DNA of 55,417 nt, from NCBI GenBank assembly GCA_947313885.1, contig CAMZNU010000011.1:1-55417 (forward strand), read 5' to 3'. The translations under genes and the position numbers were made by a program. This stretch comes from an uncultured Clostridia bacterium. Lineage in GTDB: Bacteria; Bacillota; Clostridia; Lachnospirales; CAMZNU01. Below the pieces are notes generated by a model. That model ran no database searches. It was not told the DNA's origin and saw nothing but the letters and a program-made list of their open reading frames with translations. Within the stretch, counting starts at the first letter, position 1, and every line of letters begins with the position of its first letter. Below are positions 43,661 through 52,970 of the stretch, one piece after another.

Positions 43661-45664
43661 ATGAAAAAATCTTTAAAGTTTTTAAGTGTAGCATTATGCT
43701 CGGCAGTAATGGTGACAATGATACCGTTTAGTGTATTAGCAGAGAGTAGTAGTAATACAGAAATATCATTTGAGCAAATGGAGTTTACATTTGATAGGGA
43801 TAATATGGAAGGGCAAGAGGAAGCAGTAGAATTAATAAGAAGAGGTATAACAGCAGTCATAGTAGATAATGATAAGGGGTCAGTAAATAAAGAAATAAAT
43901 TTATTAGGTGTGCCAACAGATGAAAAAATAGAAGAAATAGCAAAACAATTACAAGTACCAGTAAGATTTTTAGGTAATCCAAGTACAAATAAAGAATTAT
44001 ACATAGAAGCGTTAGAAATATTAGAAGATACAGTACAAGTAATATCATTTAATGATTATCATGGTACAGTAGATGAAGCTAGCAAAAATCCAGGAATGGC
44101 TAAATTTGCAGCGGCTATAAAATCTAAAGTAGAAGAGAACCCAAATACAATAGTAGTATCATCAGGGGATAGTTATAATGGGTCGGCTATGTCAAACTTA
44201 TTATATGGTGAACCTATGACAGATTTATTTAAAGAAATAGGATTAGAATTATTAGCGCTAGGAAACCATGAATTTGATTGGGGTGTTGATAAAATACAAC
44301 CATGGGCAGATAATGGCGGGTTTGAAATTTTAGCAGCTAATATAGTATATAAAGAAAGTGGAGAACCAGTAGAGTGGGCAACACCATATTCAATAAAAGA
44401 AGTAGATGGATTTAAAATTGGATTTATAGGTTTAGCAACAGAAGAAACAGCTTATAAAACAGATCCAGAAAATGTAGAAGACTTAAAATTTTTAGAAGTT
44501 AGTGAAGTAGCAGATAAATATGTTAAAGAATTAGAAGATAAAGTAGATGCAGTAGTATTATTAACACATGTTGGAAGTTTCCAAGATAGAGAAACTAAAG
44601 AAGTTTATTTCCAAGATGATGCAAGTGGATTAGCAAACGTTCAAGGTGTTAGTGGAATATTTACAGGACATACACATCAAGTAGTAAATGGATTAGTTGG
44701 AGACACAGTAGTTTTACAAGGTTACTATAACGGAAGAACATTAAGCGAACTTAAATTTATTAGAGATGAAGATAGTAATGAGTTTGTTGTAGTTGGATCA
44801 TTAGATCATTTATATGAGCGTAAAGATGACATAACACCAGACCCTATAGTTGAAGCTATATATAATAAACATAATGAAAAAGTTGCATCTACATTAAGTG
44901 AAAAACTTGCAACGTTAGTTACAGCATTAGATCATGAAACTAGACGAGAGTTAACGACGTTAGGACAATGGACAGCAGATTTAATGTTAAGACAAGAAAA
45001 TGCAGACATTGGAGTAACTAATGCAGGTGGATTAAGAAGAAGTTTAGAACAAGGCGACGTTACAATGGGAGATTTATTTGAAGTTATGCCATATGATAAC
45101 GTACATGCAAATTTTGAAATGACAGGATTACAAGTAAAAGAATTATTCGCATATGGATTATCAGAAGATACTATTAGAAATATCGGTAAATTACAGTTCT
45201 CAGGAGTTGTAGTAGAAGTAGATGGATTTAATGTAGTTAAAATAACTTTAGATAACGGTGAAGAAATTCAAGACGATAAAACTTATAAAGTAGTAACTAA
45301 TGATTTTATGGCTAGCGGTGGAGATGGATTTACTGAATTTAAAGATGCAAAATCATTAGGAGAAACTATACCTATAAGAGATGCAATGGTAAAAGAACTT
45401 TTATTAACACCAGAGTTAGATTATAAAAAAGTAGAAAGATTAATAGAAGTTGATGCAACTAATGAAGAAGTGGTAGAAGTGGTAGAAGTAGTAGAAGTAG
45501 AAGAAGTAGTAGTGGAAAAAGAAATATATGTAGTTAAAGAAGGTGATACGTTATCAGCTATAGCTTTAATGTATAAAACAGATTGGAAATTATTAAGTGA
45601 GATAAACAATTTAGAAAACCCACACTTAATATTTGTAGATCAAAAAATAGTAATAGCAGCATAA
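43661..45664 (+). CDS. secreted 5'-nucleotidase/metallophosphatase with C-terminal LysM
   Basis: 667 residues from the second of two adjacent ATGs, five bases after GGAGG. Signal peptide is about residues 1-30 (ending VLAES). The calcineurin-like domain shows SFNDYHGTV, VVSSGDSYNGS, LALGNHEFDWG and IFTGHTHQ, the metal-binding set. The 5'-nucleotidase C-terminal domain follows (LGQWTADLMLRQENADIGVTNAGGLR, FMASGGDGF). A Val/Glu linker (EVVEVVEVVEVEE) leads to a LysM domain (YVVKEGDTLSAIALMYKT), so the enzyme is likely held to peptidoglycan. It probably releases nucleosides and phosphate from external nucleotides. Confidence 0.93.
   Translation: MKKSLKFLSVALCSAVMVTMIPFSVLAESSSNTEISFEQMEFTFDRDNMEGQEEAVELIRRGITAVIVDNDKGSVNKEINLLGVPTDEKIEEIAKQLQVPVRFLGNPSTNKELYIEALEILEDTVQVISFNDYHGTVDEASKNPGMAKFAAAIKSKVEENPNTIVVSSGDSYNGSAMSNLLYGEPMTDLFKEIGLELLALGNHEFDWGVDKIQPWADNGGFEILAANIVYKESGEPVEWATPYSIKEVDGFKIGFIGLATEETAYKTDPENVEDLKFLEVSEVADKYVKELEDKVDAVVLLTHVGSFQDRETKEVYFQDDASGLANVQGVSGIFTGHTHQVVNGLVGDTVVLQGYYNGRTLSELKFIRDEDSNEFVVVGSLDHLYERKDDITPDPIVEAIYNKHNEKVASTLSEKLATLVTALDHETRRELTTLGQWTADLMLRQENADIGVTNAGGLRRSLEQGDVTMGDLFEVMPYDNVHANFEMTGLQVKELFAYGLSEDTIRNIGKLQFSGVVVEVDGFNVVKITLDNGEEIQDDKTYKVVTNDFMASGGDGFTEFKDAKSLGETIPIRDAMVKELLLTPELDYKKVERLIEVDATNEEVVEVVEVVEVEEVVVEKEIYVVKEGDTLSAIALMYKTDWKLLSEINNLENPHLIFVDQKIVIAA
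45466..45512 (+). repeat. GTAGAAGTG-type microsatellite in the linker
   Basis: Nine-base units coding Glu-Val-Val are repeated about four times in the linker before LysM. Slippage would change linker length in frame. Confidence 0.75.
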
Positions 45665-45679
45665 AAAAACAAACAAAAA

Positions 45680-45727
45680 TAAAAAAACAGATATAGATGA
45701 TGAAAATCATCTATATCTGTTTTTTTA
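45680..45727. terminator. long bidirectional terminator
   Basis: About 20-bp perfect stem AAAAAACAGATATAGATGAT / ATCATCTATATCTGTTTTTT, between the nucleotidase (plus) and gltX (minus). Confidence 0.92.
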
Positions 45728-45733
45728 TCGATA

Positions 45734-47146
45734 TTAATTAGATAATAAGTTAATAGCGTGTTTAATACGTTTAATACTTTCGTTTTTACCAAGAAGGATA
45801 AATAAATCTATAGCACCACATGGTGAAGTTGGTTTAGTAGATAAAGCTGTACGTAATGGCCATAACATAACACCATTTTTAATTTCTAAAGTTTTAATGA
45901 AAGAAAAAACGGTATCGTGAATATTATCTAAAGACCAATCTTCAATAGATTCGATAATAGGTAAAATGTTTTGTAAAGAAGTCAAAGAATTTTCTTCATT
46001 GGTTTTCATTTTTTTGTGGACGAACAAATCTTTTTCATAATGAAAAGTGTTGTCAATAAAATCAACTAAAGAAGGAATATCTTTTATAAAAGTTACACGA
46101 CTTTTAACTAAAGAGCTAACATACTTCAAATCTATATTAGGTCTTTTAATGTTATCAGCTAATATTTTTTCACTAAGAAGGAAAAAATCGTCTTCCGACA
46201 TTTTTTTAAAATACTCTGTATTAACCCACATTAACTTTTTAGTATCAAAAGTTGCAGGAGATTTATTAAGCCCTTTAACGTTAAAAATTTCTGTAAGTTC
46301 GTTTAAGTTAAAAATTTCTTTATTATTAGAAGGACTAAAACCAAGAAGAGCTATATAATTAATAATAGCATCTGGTAAATACCCTTGATCAATTAAATCT
46401 TGAAAAGATGCGTCACCACGACGTTTAGATAATTTTTGTCCATCTTCACCTTGAATTAGAGGTAAGTGAATAAAAGCAGGTATCGGAAAATTTAAAGCCT
46501 TGTATAATAAAATATACTTAGGAGTTGAAGATAAATATTCCGAGCCACGTACGATGTGGGAAATTTCCATAAGATGGTCATCAACAACGTTAGCAAAATT
46601 ATAAGTTGGGAATCCATCGGCTTTAATTAAAACTTGATCATCAAGTTCTTTGTTGTCGACACTAATTTTTCCGTATACTTGATCTTTAAAATTAGTGTAT
46701 CCATCTGGTATAAGTTGTCTTATAACGTATGGTACATTATTTTTTAAATTTTCTTCTATAAGGTCACTAGAAAGAGAACGGCAATGGTTATCATAGCTAT
46801 CTAAAGATTCTAAACGTTCTTTTGTACAAAAACAGTAATAAGCAAAACCGTCATCAACTAATTGTTTAGCATATTTAATGTAATTGCTTTTTCTTTCTGA
46901 TTGGATATAAGGACCAAAATCACCGCCAACGTTAGGACCTTCGTCATAAGTTAAACCAGCGATTTCTAAAGTTTTATAAATAATATCTGTAGCATCGTCT
47001 ACTTGACGATTTTTGTCAGTATCTTCTATTCTAAGAATAAAAGTTCCGCCTTCTGATTTAGCAACTAAGTAAGTGTAAAGGGCAGACCTTAAATTACCTA
47101 TATGCATATATCCAGTAGGGCTAGGAGCAAATCTTGTTCTAATCAT
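45734..47146 (-). CDS. gltX: glutamyl-tRNA synthetase
   Basis: 470 residues; GAGGTG precedes the ATG. Class I signature RFAPSPTGYMHIGNLRSAL carries HIGH as HIGN, as in the family. KLSKRRGD is the KMSKS loop, and GSEYLSSTPKYILLYKAL is also typical. The region CFCTKERLESLDSYDNHC contains three Cys and a His but no clear zinc motif. The C-terminal anticodon-binding domain is complete. It charges tRNA-Glu, and in bacteria without GlnRS also tRNA-Gln. It stands alone on the minus strand. Confidence 0.95.
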   Translation of the reverse strand: MIRTRFAPSPTGYMHIGNLRSALYTYLVAKSEGGTFILRIEDTDKNRQVDDATDIIYKTLEIAGLTYDEGPNVGGDFGPYIQSERKSNYIKYAKQLVDDGFAYYCFCTKERLESLDSYDNHCRSLSSDLIEENLKNNVPYVIRQLIPDGYTNFKDQVYGKISVDNKELDDQVLIKADGFPTYNFANVVDDHLMEISHIVRGSEYLSSTPKYILLYKALNFPIPAFIHLPLIQGEDGQKLSKRRGDASFQDLIDQGYLPDAIINYIALLGFSPSNNKEIFNLNELTEIFNVKGLNKSPATFDTKKLMWVNTEYFKKMSEDDFFLLSEKILADNIKRPNIDLKYVSSLVKSRVTFIKDIPSLVDFIDNTFHYEKDLFVHKKMKTNEENSLTSLQNILPIIESIEDWSLDNIHDTVFSFIKTLEIKNGVMLWPLRTALSTKPTSPCGAIDLFILLGKNESIKRIKHAINLLSN

Positions 47147-47168
47147 AATTACACCTCATTAATATAAA

Positions 47169-47210
47169 ATAAATAAATATATATATATGATATTATATAT
47201 ATTTATTTAT
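47169..47210. repeat. perfect 17-bp AT-only inverted repeat
   Basis: ATAAATAAATATATATA (47169-47185) and its reverse complement (47194-47210) around an 8-base centre. It lies in the divergent gltX/47392 intergenic region. There is no T-run, so it is probably a cruciform-prone element or promoter feature. Confidence 0.8.
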
Positions 47211-47391
47211 GTAAAGAATATAGTAAACAAGGCAAAATAAGTAAATATTGAATAGATAGTAAATAAAAAGGTTATACTAATAAAAAAGAAATAAGACAAA
47301 AATATTACAATGAAGGATATATATATAAATATTAAAAAAGTTGTGATATTATGAATTAACACTAATTTATTTAATGACAAAGGAGAAAAAT

Positions 47392-48573
47392 ATGAAAAAT
47401 AAAATTTTAATGTTAACGATGGTAGGAATTATGGGGACTACGTCAGTAGCGTTTGCACAAGAAACAGAAGAAAAACAAGTAAATAGAATTTCAGTAGAAA
47501 ACACAATGATATTTATAGATGGAGCTACAAAATTAGAATATGACATGGTAGATAAATATGAAAGTGATTTATTTAAAATCCAAGTACCAGTTATGTTTGA
47601 AGAAAGTATAGGGGTTAAAGAAGACGAGTTTAAAAAGAATGGTGCAATGATATCATATGTAGAAAATGATATAGAAAGTGAAATAGTAAAAATATACCCA
47701 GTTAAAAAAGGTTTATTAACAGGAGTTAAAGGAGCTAAAATAGTAGCATCAGATAGCGAATATAATTACTATAGTCTATATGTAGATAATACAGCAGCAG
47801 GAGATGATTATGAAGAAGTAGAAAACTACTTAAAAAACAAATTACCAGAAATTTTAGTATTATCAGAAATCAATGAAGATGAAAAAGTTATAGATGGTGC
47901 TACAAAATATGAAATGGTTAAAGTATATGAAAATGATATGTATGAAATACAAGTGCCAAACGTATTAGAAAAAGATTTATTAGTTACTAAAGATGATACA
48001 AGTGGAAACAGAACTTCAATTGCATATAAGGCAGAAGAAAAAACTATACAAATAGTAACGATATATCCAGTAAAAAAAGGTTTAAAAAGTGGAGTTAGAG
48101 GAGCATCAATAGTAGCGGAAAATGATGAATACAACTTCTATGCATTATTTCAAGAAGCGAATTCAGCAGATGCAGATTATCAAGAAGCTTTAAAATACTT
48201 AAAAGAAAATATTAATGAAGTATTAGTTTTAAAAGGAAGTAATGAATTAATATTTATAGATGGAGTAACAAAAGATGAAGAATTAGAAAAATTAAAAGCG
48301 TTAAATATTGGGACTATAGATATTAATGGTTCACAACATGTTAAGCTAAGAGAAACGTTAGAAGGTATGGGATATAAAATTGCATGGAATGGAGAGTTAA
48401 AGCTAATAGAAGTATCGTTAGATAAAGAAGCGGTGTCATTCGTACCAGAAAAAGATATGTATACAACAGCAGATGGTACAGTACATCTTTTAAACGACAC
48501 AGTTAAAGTAATAGATGGAGTTAGCTATATAACACTTGAATTAGTAGCAGAATTAATGGAATTAGTAAAATAA
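47392..48573 (+). CDS. secreted protein with two repeats and a stalk domain
   Basis: 393 residues from the ATG at 47392 (AAAGGAG upstream). Signal peptide ends near VAFAQE. Two tandem repeats of about 125 residues follow, each holding DGATK-x-E, a KIQVP/EIQVP strand, KIYPVKKGL/TIYPVKKGL and GVKGAKIVA/GVRGASIVA. The last 90 residues resemble a copper-amine-oxidase-N stalk domain (HVKLRETLEGMGYKIAWNGELKLIEV, then VIDGVSYITLELVAELM). No catalytic motif is seen. It is probably a cell-surface binding protein. Related in style to the protein at 5386, which has a stalk domain at the other end. Confidence 0.75.
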   Translation: MKNKILMLTMVGIMGTTSVAFAQETEEKQVNRISVENTMIFIDGATKLEYDMVDKYESDLFKIQVPVMFEESIGVKEDEFKKNGAMISYVENDIESEIVKIYPVKKGLLTGVKGAKIVASDSEYNYYSLYVDNTAAGDDYEEVENYLKNKLPEILVLSEINEDEKVIDGATKYEMVKVYENDMYEIQVPNVLEKDLLVTKDDTSGNRTSIAYKAEEKTIQIVTIYPVKKGLKSGVRGASIVAENDEYNFYALFQEANSADADYQEALKYLKENINEVLVLKGSNELIFIDGVTKDEELEKLKALNIGTIDINGSQHVKLRETLEGMGYKIAWNGELKLIEVSLDKEAVSFVPEKDMYTTADGTVHLLNDTVKVIDGVSYITLELVAELMELVK

Positions 48574-48583
48574 ACAAATAAAC

Positions 48584-48640
48584 AAATAAAACCCAAAAGT
48601 TTATACAATTTAAATGTATAAACTTTTGGGTTTTATTTTT
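48584..48640. terminator. long bidirectional-type terminator
   Basis: 23-bp stem with outer arms AAATAAAACCC / GGGTTTTATTT and inner AAAAGTTTATAC / GTATAAACTTTT. Confidence 0.9.
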
Positions 48641-48703
48641 ATGTAAAAGTTGTTTATAATAAAAATATATAATACAATAAAAATAAAATATGGAGGTGAT
48701 ACA

Positions 48704-49222
48704 ATGAAAAAATTAAATACTAAAGAATTAGTTTATATGTCGACACTAATATCACTACATATATTGTTTACAGAATTAATATCTATAAGATTGCCTATGG
48801 TAGAAATAGGGTTTGGATTTATACCTCTTGCCGTTATAGGGATTTTATTTGGTGGATTATATACAGGTATGGCTATGGCAATTTCAGATGGTGTAGGATC
48901 AATGTTGTTTCCGCCAGCTGGTGGATGGTTTTATGGGTTCACAATATCGGATATAATCACAGGTTTATTATACGGAAATTTCTTATATAGAATAGGAAGC
49001 GATGGTAAAAAACAACAACTAATAAAAATAGCAATGTTAGTATTAATAGTAAATTTAGGAATTAATTTAACGATGAATACGTATTGGTTAACAATATTAT
49101 TAAGTAAAGGTATGTTAGTATTACTTCCAGCTAGAGTTATAAAAACGATAATAATGATACCGATACAATATATAATTATAAGTATAGTAATAAATAAGGT
49201 GAAAACATTAAAAGTAAATTAG
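48704..49222 (+). CDS. folT: folate-type ECF transporter S component
   Basis: 172 residues from the ATG at 48704 (TGGAGGTGATAC upstream). Five or six hydrophobic segments. LVYMSTLISLHILFTELISIRLPMVEIGFGFIPLAVIGILFGGLYTG, then SMLFPPAGGWFYGFTISDIITGLLYG, match the FolT pattern (IGFGFxP, LFPPxGxxFxGFTxS). It would bind folate and join a shared EcfAAT module encoded elsewhere. No tetrahydrofolate riboswitch is visible in the short leader. The substrate is inferred from motifs only. Confidence 0.85.
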   Translation: MKKLNTKELVYMSTLISLHILFTELISIRLPMVEIGFGFIPLAVIGILFGGLYTGMAMAISDGVGSMLFPPAGGWFYGFTISDIITGLLYGNFLYRIGSDGKKQQLIKIAMLVLIVNLGINLTMNTYWLTILLSKGMLVLLPARVIKTIIMIPIQYIIISIVINKVKTLKVN

Positions 49223-49231
49223 GTGAAGACT

Positions 49232-50470
49232 ATGGGTAGTGAAATAATAATAGAGTTAATAGATGATGAAGTTAAAATAATTAGTAAAAGAGAAGTAAAA
49301 ATAATAGAAGGTAATTTAAAAGATAGAATAGAAGAAGTTGGAGAATATATAAAGGGAAAAAAGTTAGAAAAAAGAGGAAGAGAAGTAGTATTAATAATAG
49401 AGAGTAATTTATCTACTATAAAGATAGAAGATCAAGTATATATGAATAAAAGAAATATGAGGAAAAACTTTTTTTACAATGTTAAAAAATATTTCCCAGT
49501 TAATAGAAATGAATTTATATTTGACATAAAAGTATTGTGTAAAAAAAGTAAAGCAAACAGAGTAAGCATGACATATATAAGTAAAGAAGAGATAGAGGGG
49601 TTAATAAAATTATTAGGTGAAATAAAAATAAATATAAAAAAAATCATATTGTATGAAGATTTAATTAGTGAAACTGTTATGGAAAATAAAAGTAGTTTTG
49701 CTATTTTTTTTAATACGAAAAAAAACATATATATATCAGAATATGTAGAAGGAGTATGTAAGTATGTAAAGAAAATAAATACAGAAGATGAAAAAGAGGT
49801 AAAATATAAATTAGATTTAATAATAGCGGAAATGGAAGCGGAGAAAATATATACATTAAATAAAGCGGAGAAAATAACGGAGTTCTTAAAAAGAAAAGAA
49901 GTAGAACATGAAAATATAGATATAGATTATTTAAAACAAATAAAAAAAGTTAATACGTTTAACTTGTTAGATGATGAAAGTAAAAAGAAATTAATAGTAA
50001 AAAGAAGGGTAGTAAAAGCGTATCAAATATTAGTAGTAGCGATAGTGGTAGTAGAACTAGTAGGGGTAAGTATAAAAAGAAACGTAAAAAATATGGAAGT
50101 AGAGATGGAAGAATATTATAGGGATGAAGATATGAGGAAAGAAAAATATAAGGATAGTACAGAAGTAGTTAAGGATATAGAGGAGATAAAAAATAGAATT
50201 TTAAAAAGTAATGAAGGGGCAGAAAAATATGGGGGTAGCAAAATATATGAAAGGGATTATAAAAAGATAATAAATGCGTTAGATGAAGGAAGTAAGGTAG
50301 AAAGTATAGAAATAAAAGAGGGATTAATAACGATAGATATTATATCAGAGACAGTAGAAGCAAGTGAAGAAACAATAAGAGGAGTAAAAAGAAATTTTAG
50401 AGAAGTAAATATTTTAAATATTAGGGAAACATTAAAAAACAAAATAATGCTTCAAATAGAGATAAAATAA
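49232..50470 (+). CDS. type IV pilus PilM-PilN-like fusion protein
   Basis: 412 residues from the ATG at 49232, six bases after AGGTG; the GTG at 49223 belongs to that site. Residues 1-230 resemble a degenerate PilM actin-like fold (opening SEIIIELIDDEVKIISKREVKI). After a basic stretch (KKKLIVKRR), one membrane helix (AYQILVVAIVVVELVGVSI) leads into a coiled coil and a C-terminal ferredoxin-like part resembling PilN (KVESIEIKEGLITIDIISETVEA). Fusion of the two assembly proteins is inferred from topology. The next gene is PilO-like, supporting this. Confidence 0.7.
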   Translation: MGSEIIIELIDDEVKIISKREVKIIEGNLKDRIEEVGEYIKGKKLEKRGREVVLIIESNLSTIKIEDQVYMNKRNMRKNFFYNVKKYFPVNRNEFIFDIKVLCKKSKANRVSMTYISKEEIEGLIKLLGEIKINIKKIILYEDLISETVMENKSSFAIFFNTKKNIYISEYVEGVCKYVKKINTEDEKEVKYKLDLIIAEMEAEKIYTLNKAEKITEFLKRKEVEHENIDIDYLKQIKKVNTFNLLDDESKKKLIVKRRVVKAYQILVVAIVVVELVGVSIKRNVKNMEVEMEEYYRDEDMRKEKYKDSTEVVKDIEEIKNRILKSNEGAEKYGGSKIYERDYKKIINALDEGSKVESIEIKEGLITIDIISETVEASEETIRGVKRNFREVNILNIRETLKNKIMLQIEIK

Positions 50471-50495
50471 GTATGAAGGAAAGGAGGAGACAAGG

Positions 50496-51107
50496 GTGAA
50501 GATAGAGATATATAAAATAGTAATAGTAATAATAGTAATAATTTTGTTAAGTAATATAAACAGGGTAAAAAAGGAATATGAAAAAAAAGAGGGATTAAGT
50601 GTAGAAATTGGAAAGCAGAGGAAGAGAGAGAAGGAGGAGGAGGAAAACTATAACAATATTAGGGAGAATAAAAAAAAGTTAGATGAATTAGAAAAAGAGT
50701 ATAAAAACAATATAAATAAGGTAGTTTATACGGACGAAATACATGGGAATGTATTAGAAATTTTCAAATTGTGCGAGGGTATAGATATAGAAATAAAAAA
50801 TACGGAAATAGAAAAAAAGAGCTTAGAAAATGGTTATGTAGAGGTGAAGTTAGTGGGTAATTATAAGGGTAGTTATGACGATACAAAAAGATTTATAAGA
50901 GAAGTAATGGAGATGGATAAGTTAGCGATTATAAAAAGTATAAAAATGTCTACTAAAAACAGAATAGAAAAAAATTATGTAAATAGTGATGTAACGATAG
51001 CATTTATAACGATAGAAGGTGAAAGTAGGTATAAAGAAAATAGGTTAGAGGAAGCAAAAGATAAAGAATATAATCCTTTTTATTATGGAGATGAAGATAT
51101 TGAGTAA
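50496..51107 (+). CDS. PilO-like type IV pilus assembly protein
   Basis: 203 residues from a GTG start after AAGGAGGAGACAAGG. A single N-terminal helix (IYKIVIVIIVIILLSN) is followed by a long coiled coil (residues 25-75). Then comes an alpha/beta domain (NGYVEVKLVGNYKGSYDDTKRFIREVMEMDKLAIIKSIKM) that resembles the PilO/GspM ferredoxin-like fold. It would pair with the PilN part of the preceding protein in the inner-membrane alignment complex. The 3' end overlaps the next gene. Confidence 0.75.
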   Translation: MKIEIYKIVIVIIVIILLSNINRVKKEYEKKEGLSVEIGKQRKREKEEEENYNNIRENKKKLDELEKEYKNNINKVVYTDEIHGNVLEIFKLCEGIDIEIKNTEIEKKSLENGYVEVKLVGNYKGSYDDTKRFIREVMEMDKLAIIKSIKMSTKNRIEKNYVNSDVTIAFITIEGESRYKENRLEEAKDKEYNPFYYGDEDIE

Positions 51108-51780
51108 GAGGTGTGGTTTATCGTATATAGAAGTAATGATATCACTAACAATTTTAACTATAGTGGTAGCACCTGTTATGAATATGATATATAGGTCAAG
51201 CGAGAATATAGAGTATTATATAAGAAAATACGATGGGACGTTAAAGAGTCGCAACATGAGTATAGAGATAAGTAATGATATAAAGGAGAAAGAAGTTAAT
51301 AAAGGAGAGATAGAGGGTATAGGGGAGTTAATAGACATAGAGAGATATAGAGAAGAATATTATGAAGAGGGAAAGTATGATTATGTAATAAATATAGTTA
51401 TAAAGGATAGGGAGTATGAGTATGTAACGAGTGATGGGCTTGTGTATAGTGTAGAGAATGAAATAAAGTATAGTAAAGATATAGAGGTAAAGGAAAGGGA
51501 GTATGATATAGAGATAGAGTTGGAGTCAAGGGAACAATATAAAATAGAAGAAGACAGGGAAAATTTATTAATATTATTAAGAGGAGAGGGGATAGAGGGG
51601 AGTAAATTAACGATAAAAAATGGAGATAATATAAGTATAGTGAGAGCAGTAGATGGAGTGGATATAATTAACAAAGAAGGCGTTACGTATTTGGTAGGTG
51701 GGAAAAAAAGAGAGTACGACGTAGTGACTGTATTGGTATTAGACAATAGAGGGAGAGAGATAGGAAATATAATAAGGTAG
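51085..51780 (+). CDS. prepilin-like protein (PilV/PulG type)
   Basis: 231 residues if the ATG at 51085 is used; ATG 51091 or TTG 51100 are alternatives. The short basic leader ends SKRCG, followed by LSYIEVMISLTILTIVVAPVMNMIY. This is a class III prepilin signal with Gly at -1 and Glu at +5. The rest is acidic and beta-rich. It should be cut by a prepilin peptidase and act as a minor pilin. It overlaps the PilO-like gene by 23 bases. Confidence 0.8.
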   Translation: MEMKILSKRCGLSYIEVMISLTILTIVVAPVMNMIYRSSENIEYYIRKYDGTLKSRNMSIEISNDIKEKEVNKGEIEGIGELIDIERYREEYYEEGKYDYVINIVIKDREYEYVTSDGLVYSVENEIKYSKDIEVKEREYDIEIELESREQYKIEEDRENLLILLRGEGIEGSKLTIKNGDNISIVRAVDGVDIINKEGVTYLVGGKKREYDVVTVLVLDNRGREIGNIIR

Positions 51781-51786
51781 GTAACG

Positions 51787-52965
51787 ATGAGAGAAGGTAT
51801 ATCATATATAGGGGTAATAATAATAGTAACGATGTTGGGGGTATCGACCACAACATTTTTTTATTATTCAGAAATGCAGAAGAAGATGGCGATAAGGTAT
51901 AATGAATATAGTAATGATTATATATTAGGGGTAGAGGGAATAAATAAGTTTGAAGATATTTTAAATAATAAAATGCGAGAGAATATAGTGGAGTTGATAA
52001 AAGCTAATGAAGATAGATTAAAAAAGAGTACGAGGGATTGGAGTAAAATAAATGATTACATAATGTATAATAGTGAAGAAGAGGTATATAGAAGTTACTT
52101 TACGTTTAAGGATAATTATTATAATAAATTAATGTTTGTGCAAATGATGGCGTTGGTAGTAGGTAGGGAATATAATATAGGATACACGATAAATGATAAA
52201 TATGAGGTAAGAGTGGAGGGTAAGGCATATTTAGATATATTCAAGACGGTTGTAAAGGTGTTAAATAGGGAAACGAATCAAAGAATAGAGTTAAGAGGTG
52301 ATATAGAAGTAAGAAATGAAGATGAGGAGATAAAATTCAGGTTAGGATGGAGAGGAGATAGTGGTTATTTTGGGAGTGGTGTATATGCTAGAGGAGATGT
52401 TATAAAAGAGGGTAGTGAAATAAAAGTAGACGGTACAAATGATAACTATGTTAGTAATGGTAGTGAGGAAGTAGAAGTAAGAGATGTAAAAATAGAGGGT
52501 AGTGAAAATATAATAATAAAGAGAGGAGGCGTAGTAGATATAGGGACATTGGAAGAAGGTGTAAATATAATAATAAATGAGAGTGGCGAGGAATTAAAAA
52601 TTGTAAATAGTAAAAATAAAGTATATGACGGTATAATATATAGTGTAGGGGATATAGTTGTTGAAGGATATGATGGGGGATATGAGGGTTCAATAATAAG
52701 TGGTGGGAACATAACGTTTAAGGATAGTAATATTGATTTAAAGATAGGAGAAGATAAAATTTTTTCTAAATTTGGAAATGAAGAGGAAAATAAAAGGATA
52801 TTAGATAAGGTAGGGATAACGGACTTTAGAAGTGCGGAGGGATATGAAGTAATAGATAGTGAAGAAATAAATATGCTACTAGGACGAAGTAGGATAGTAG
52901 GGATAAGTGAAATGAATTTAAGGGAATTAAAGTATGAATATAATAATATTAAAGAGGAGGAATAA
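51787..52965 (+). CDS. PilX-like minor pilin candidate
   Basis: 392 residues. The N-terminus REG-ISYIGVIIIVTMLGVSTTTFFYYS is a prepilin-type leader and helix, but residue 5 after the cleavage point is Gly, not Glu, as in some PilX/GspK-type proteins. A long middle region is followed by a repetitive beta-helix-like C-terminus (GSENIIIKRGGVVDIGTLEEG..., KNKVYDGIIYSVGDIVVEG). This could be a large tip pilin or adhesin. The gene follows the previous one by six bases. Confidence 0.7.
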   Translation: MREGISYIGVIIIVTMLGVSTTTFFYYSEMQKKMAIRYNEYSNDYILGVEGINKFEDILNNKMRENIVELIKANEDRLKKSTRDWSKINDYIMYNSEEEVYRSYFTFKDNYYNKLMFVQMMALVVGREYNIGYTINDKYEVRVEGKAYLDIFKTVVKVLNRETNQRIELRGDIEVRNEDEEIKFRLGWRGDSGYFGSGVYARGDVIKEGSEIKVDGTNDNYVSNGSEEVEVRDVKIEGSENIIIKRGGVVDIGTLEEGVNIIINESGEELKIVNSKNKVYDGIIYSVGDIVVEGYDGGYEGSIISGGNITFKDSNIDLKIGEDKIFSKFGNEEENKRILDKVGITDFRSAEGYEVIDSEEINMLLGRSRIVGISEMNLRELKYEYNNIKEEE

Positions 52966-52970
52966 GAAGT

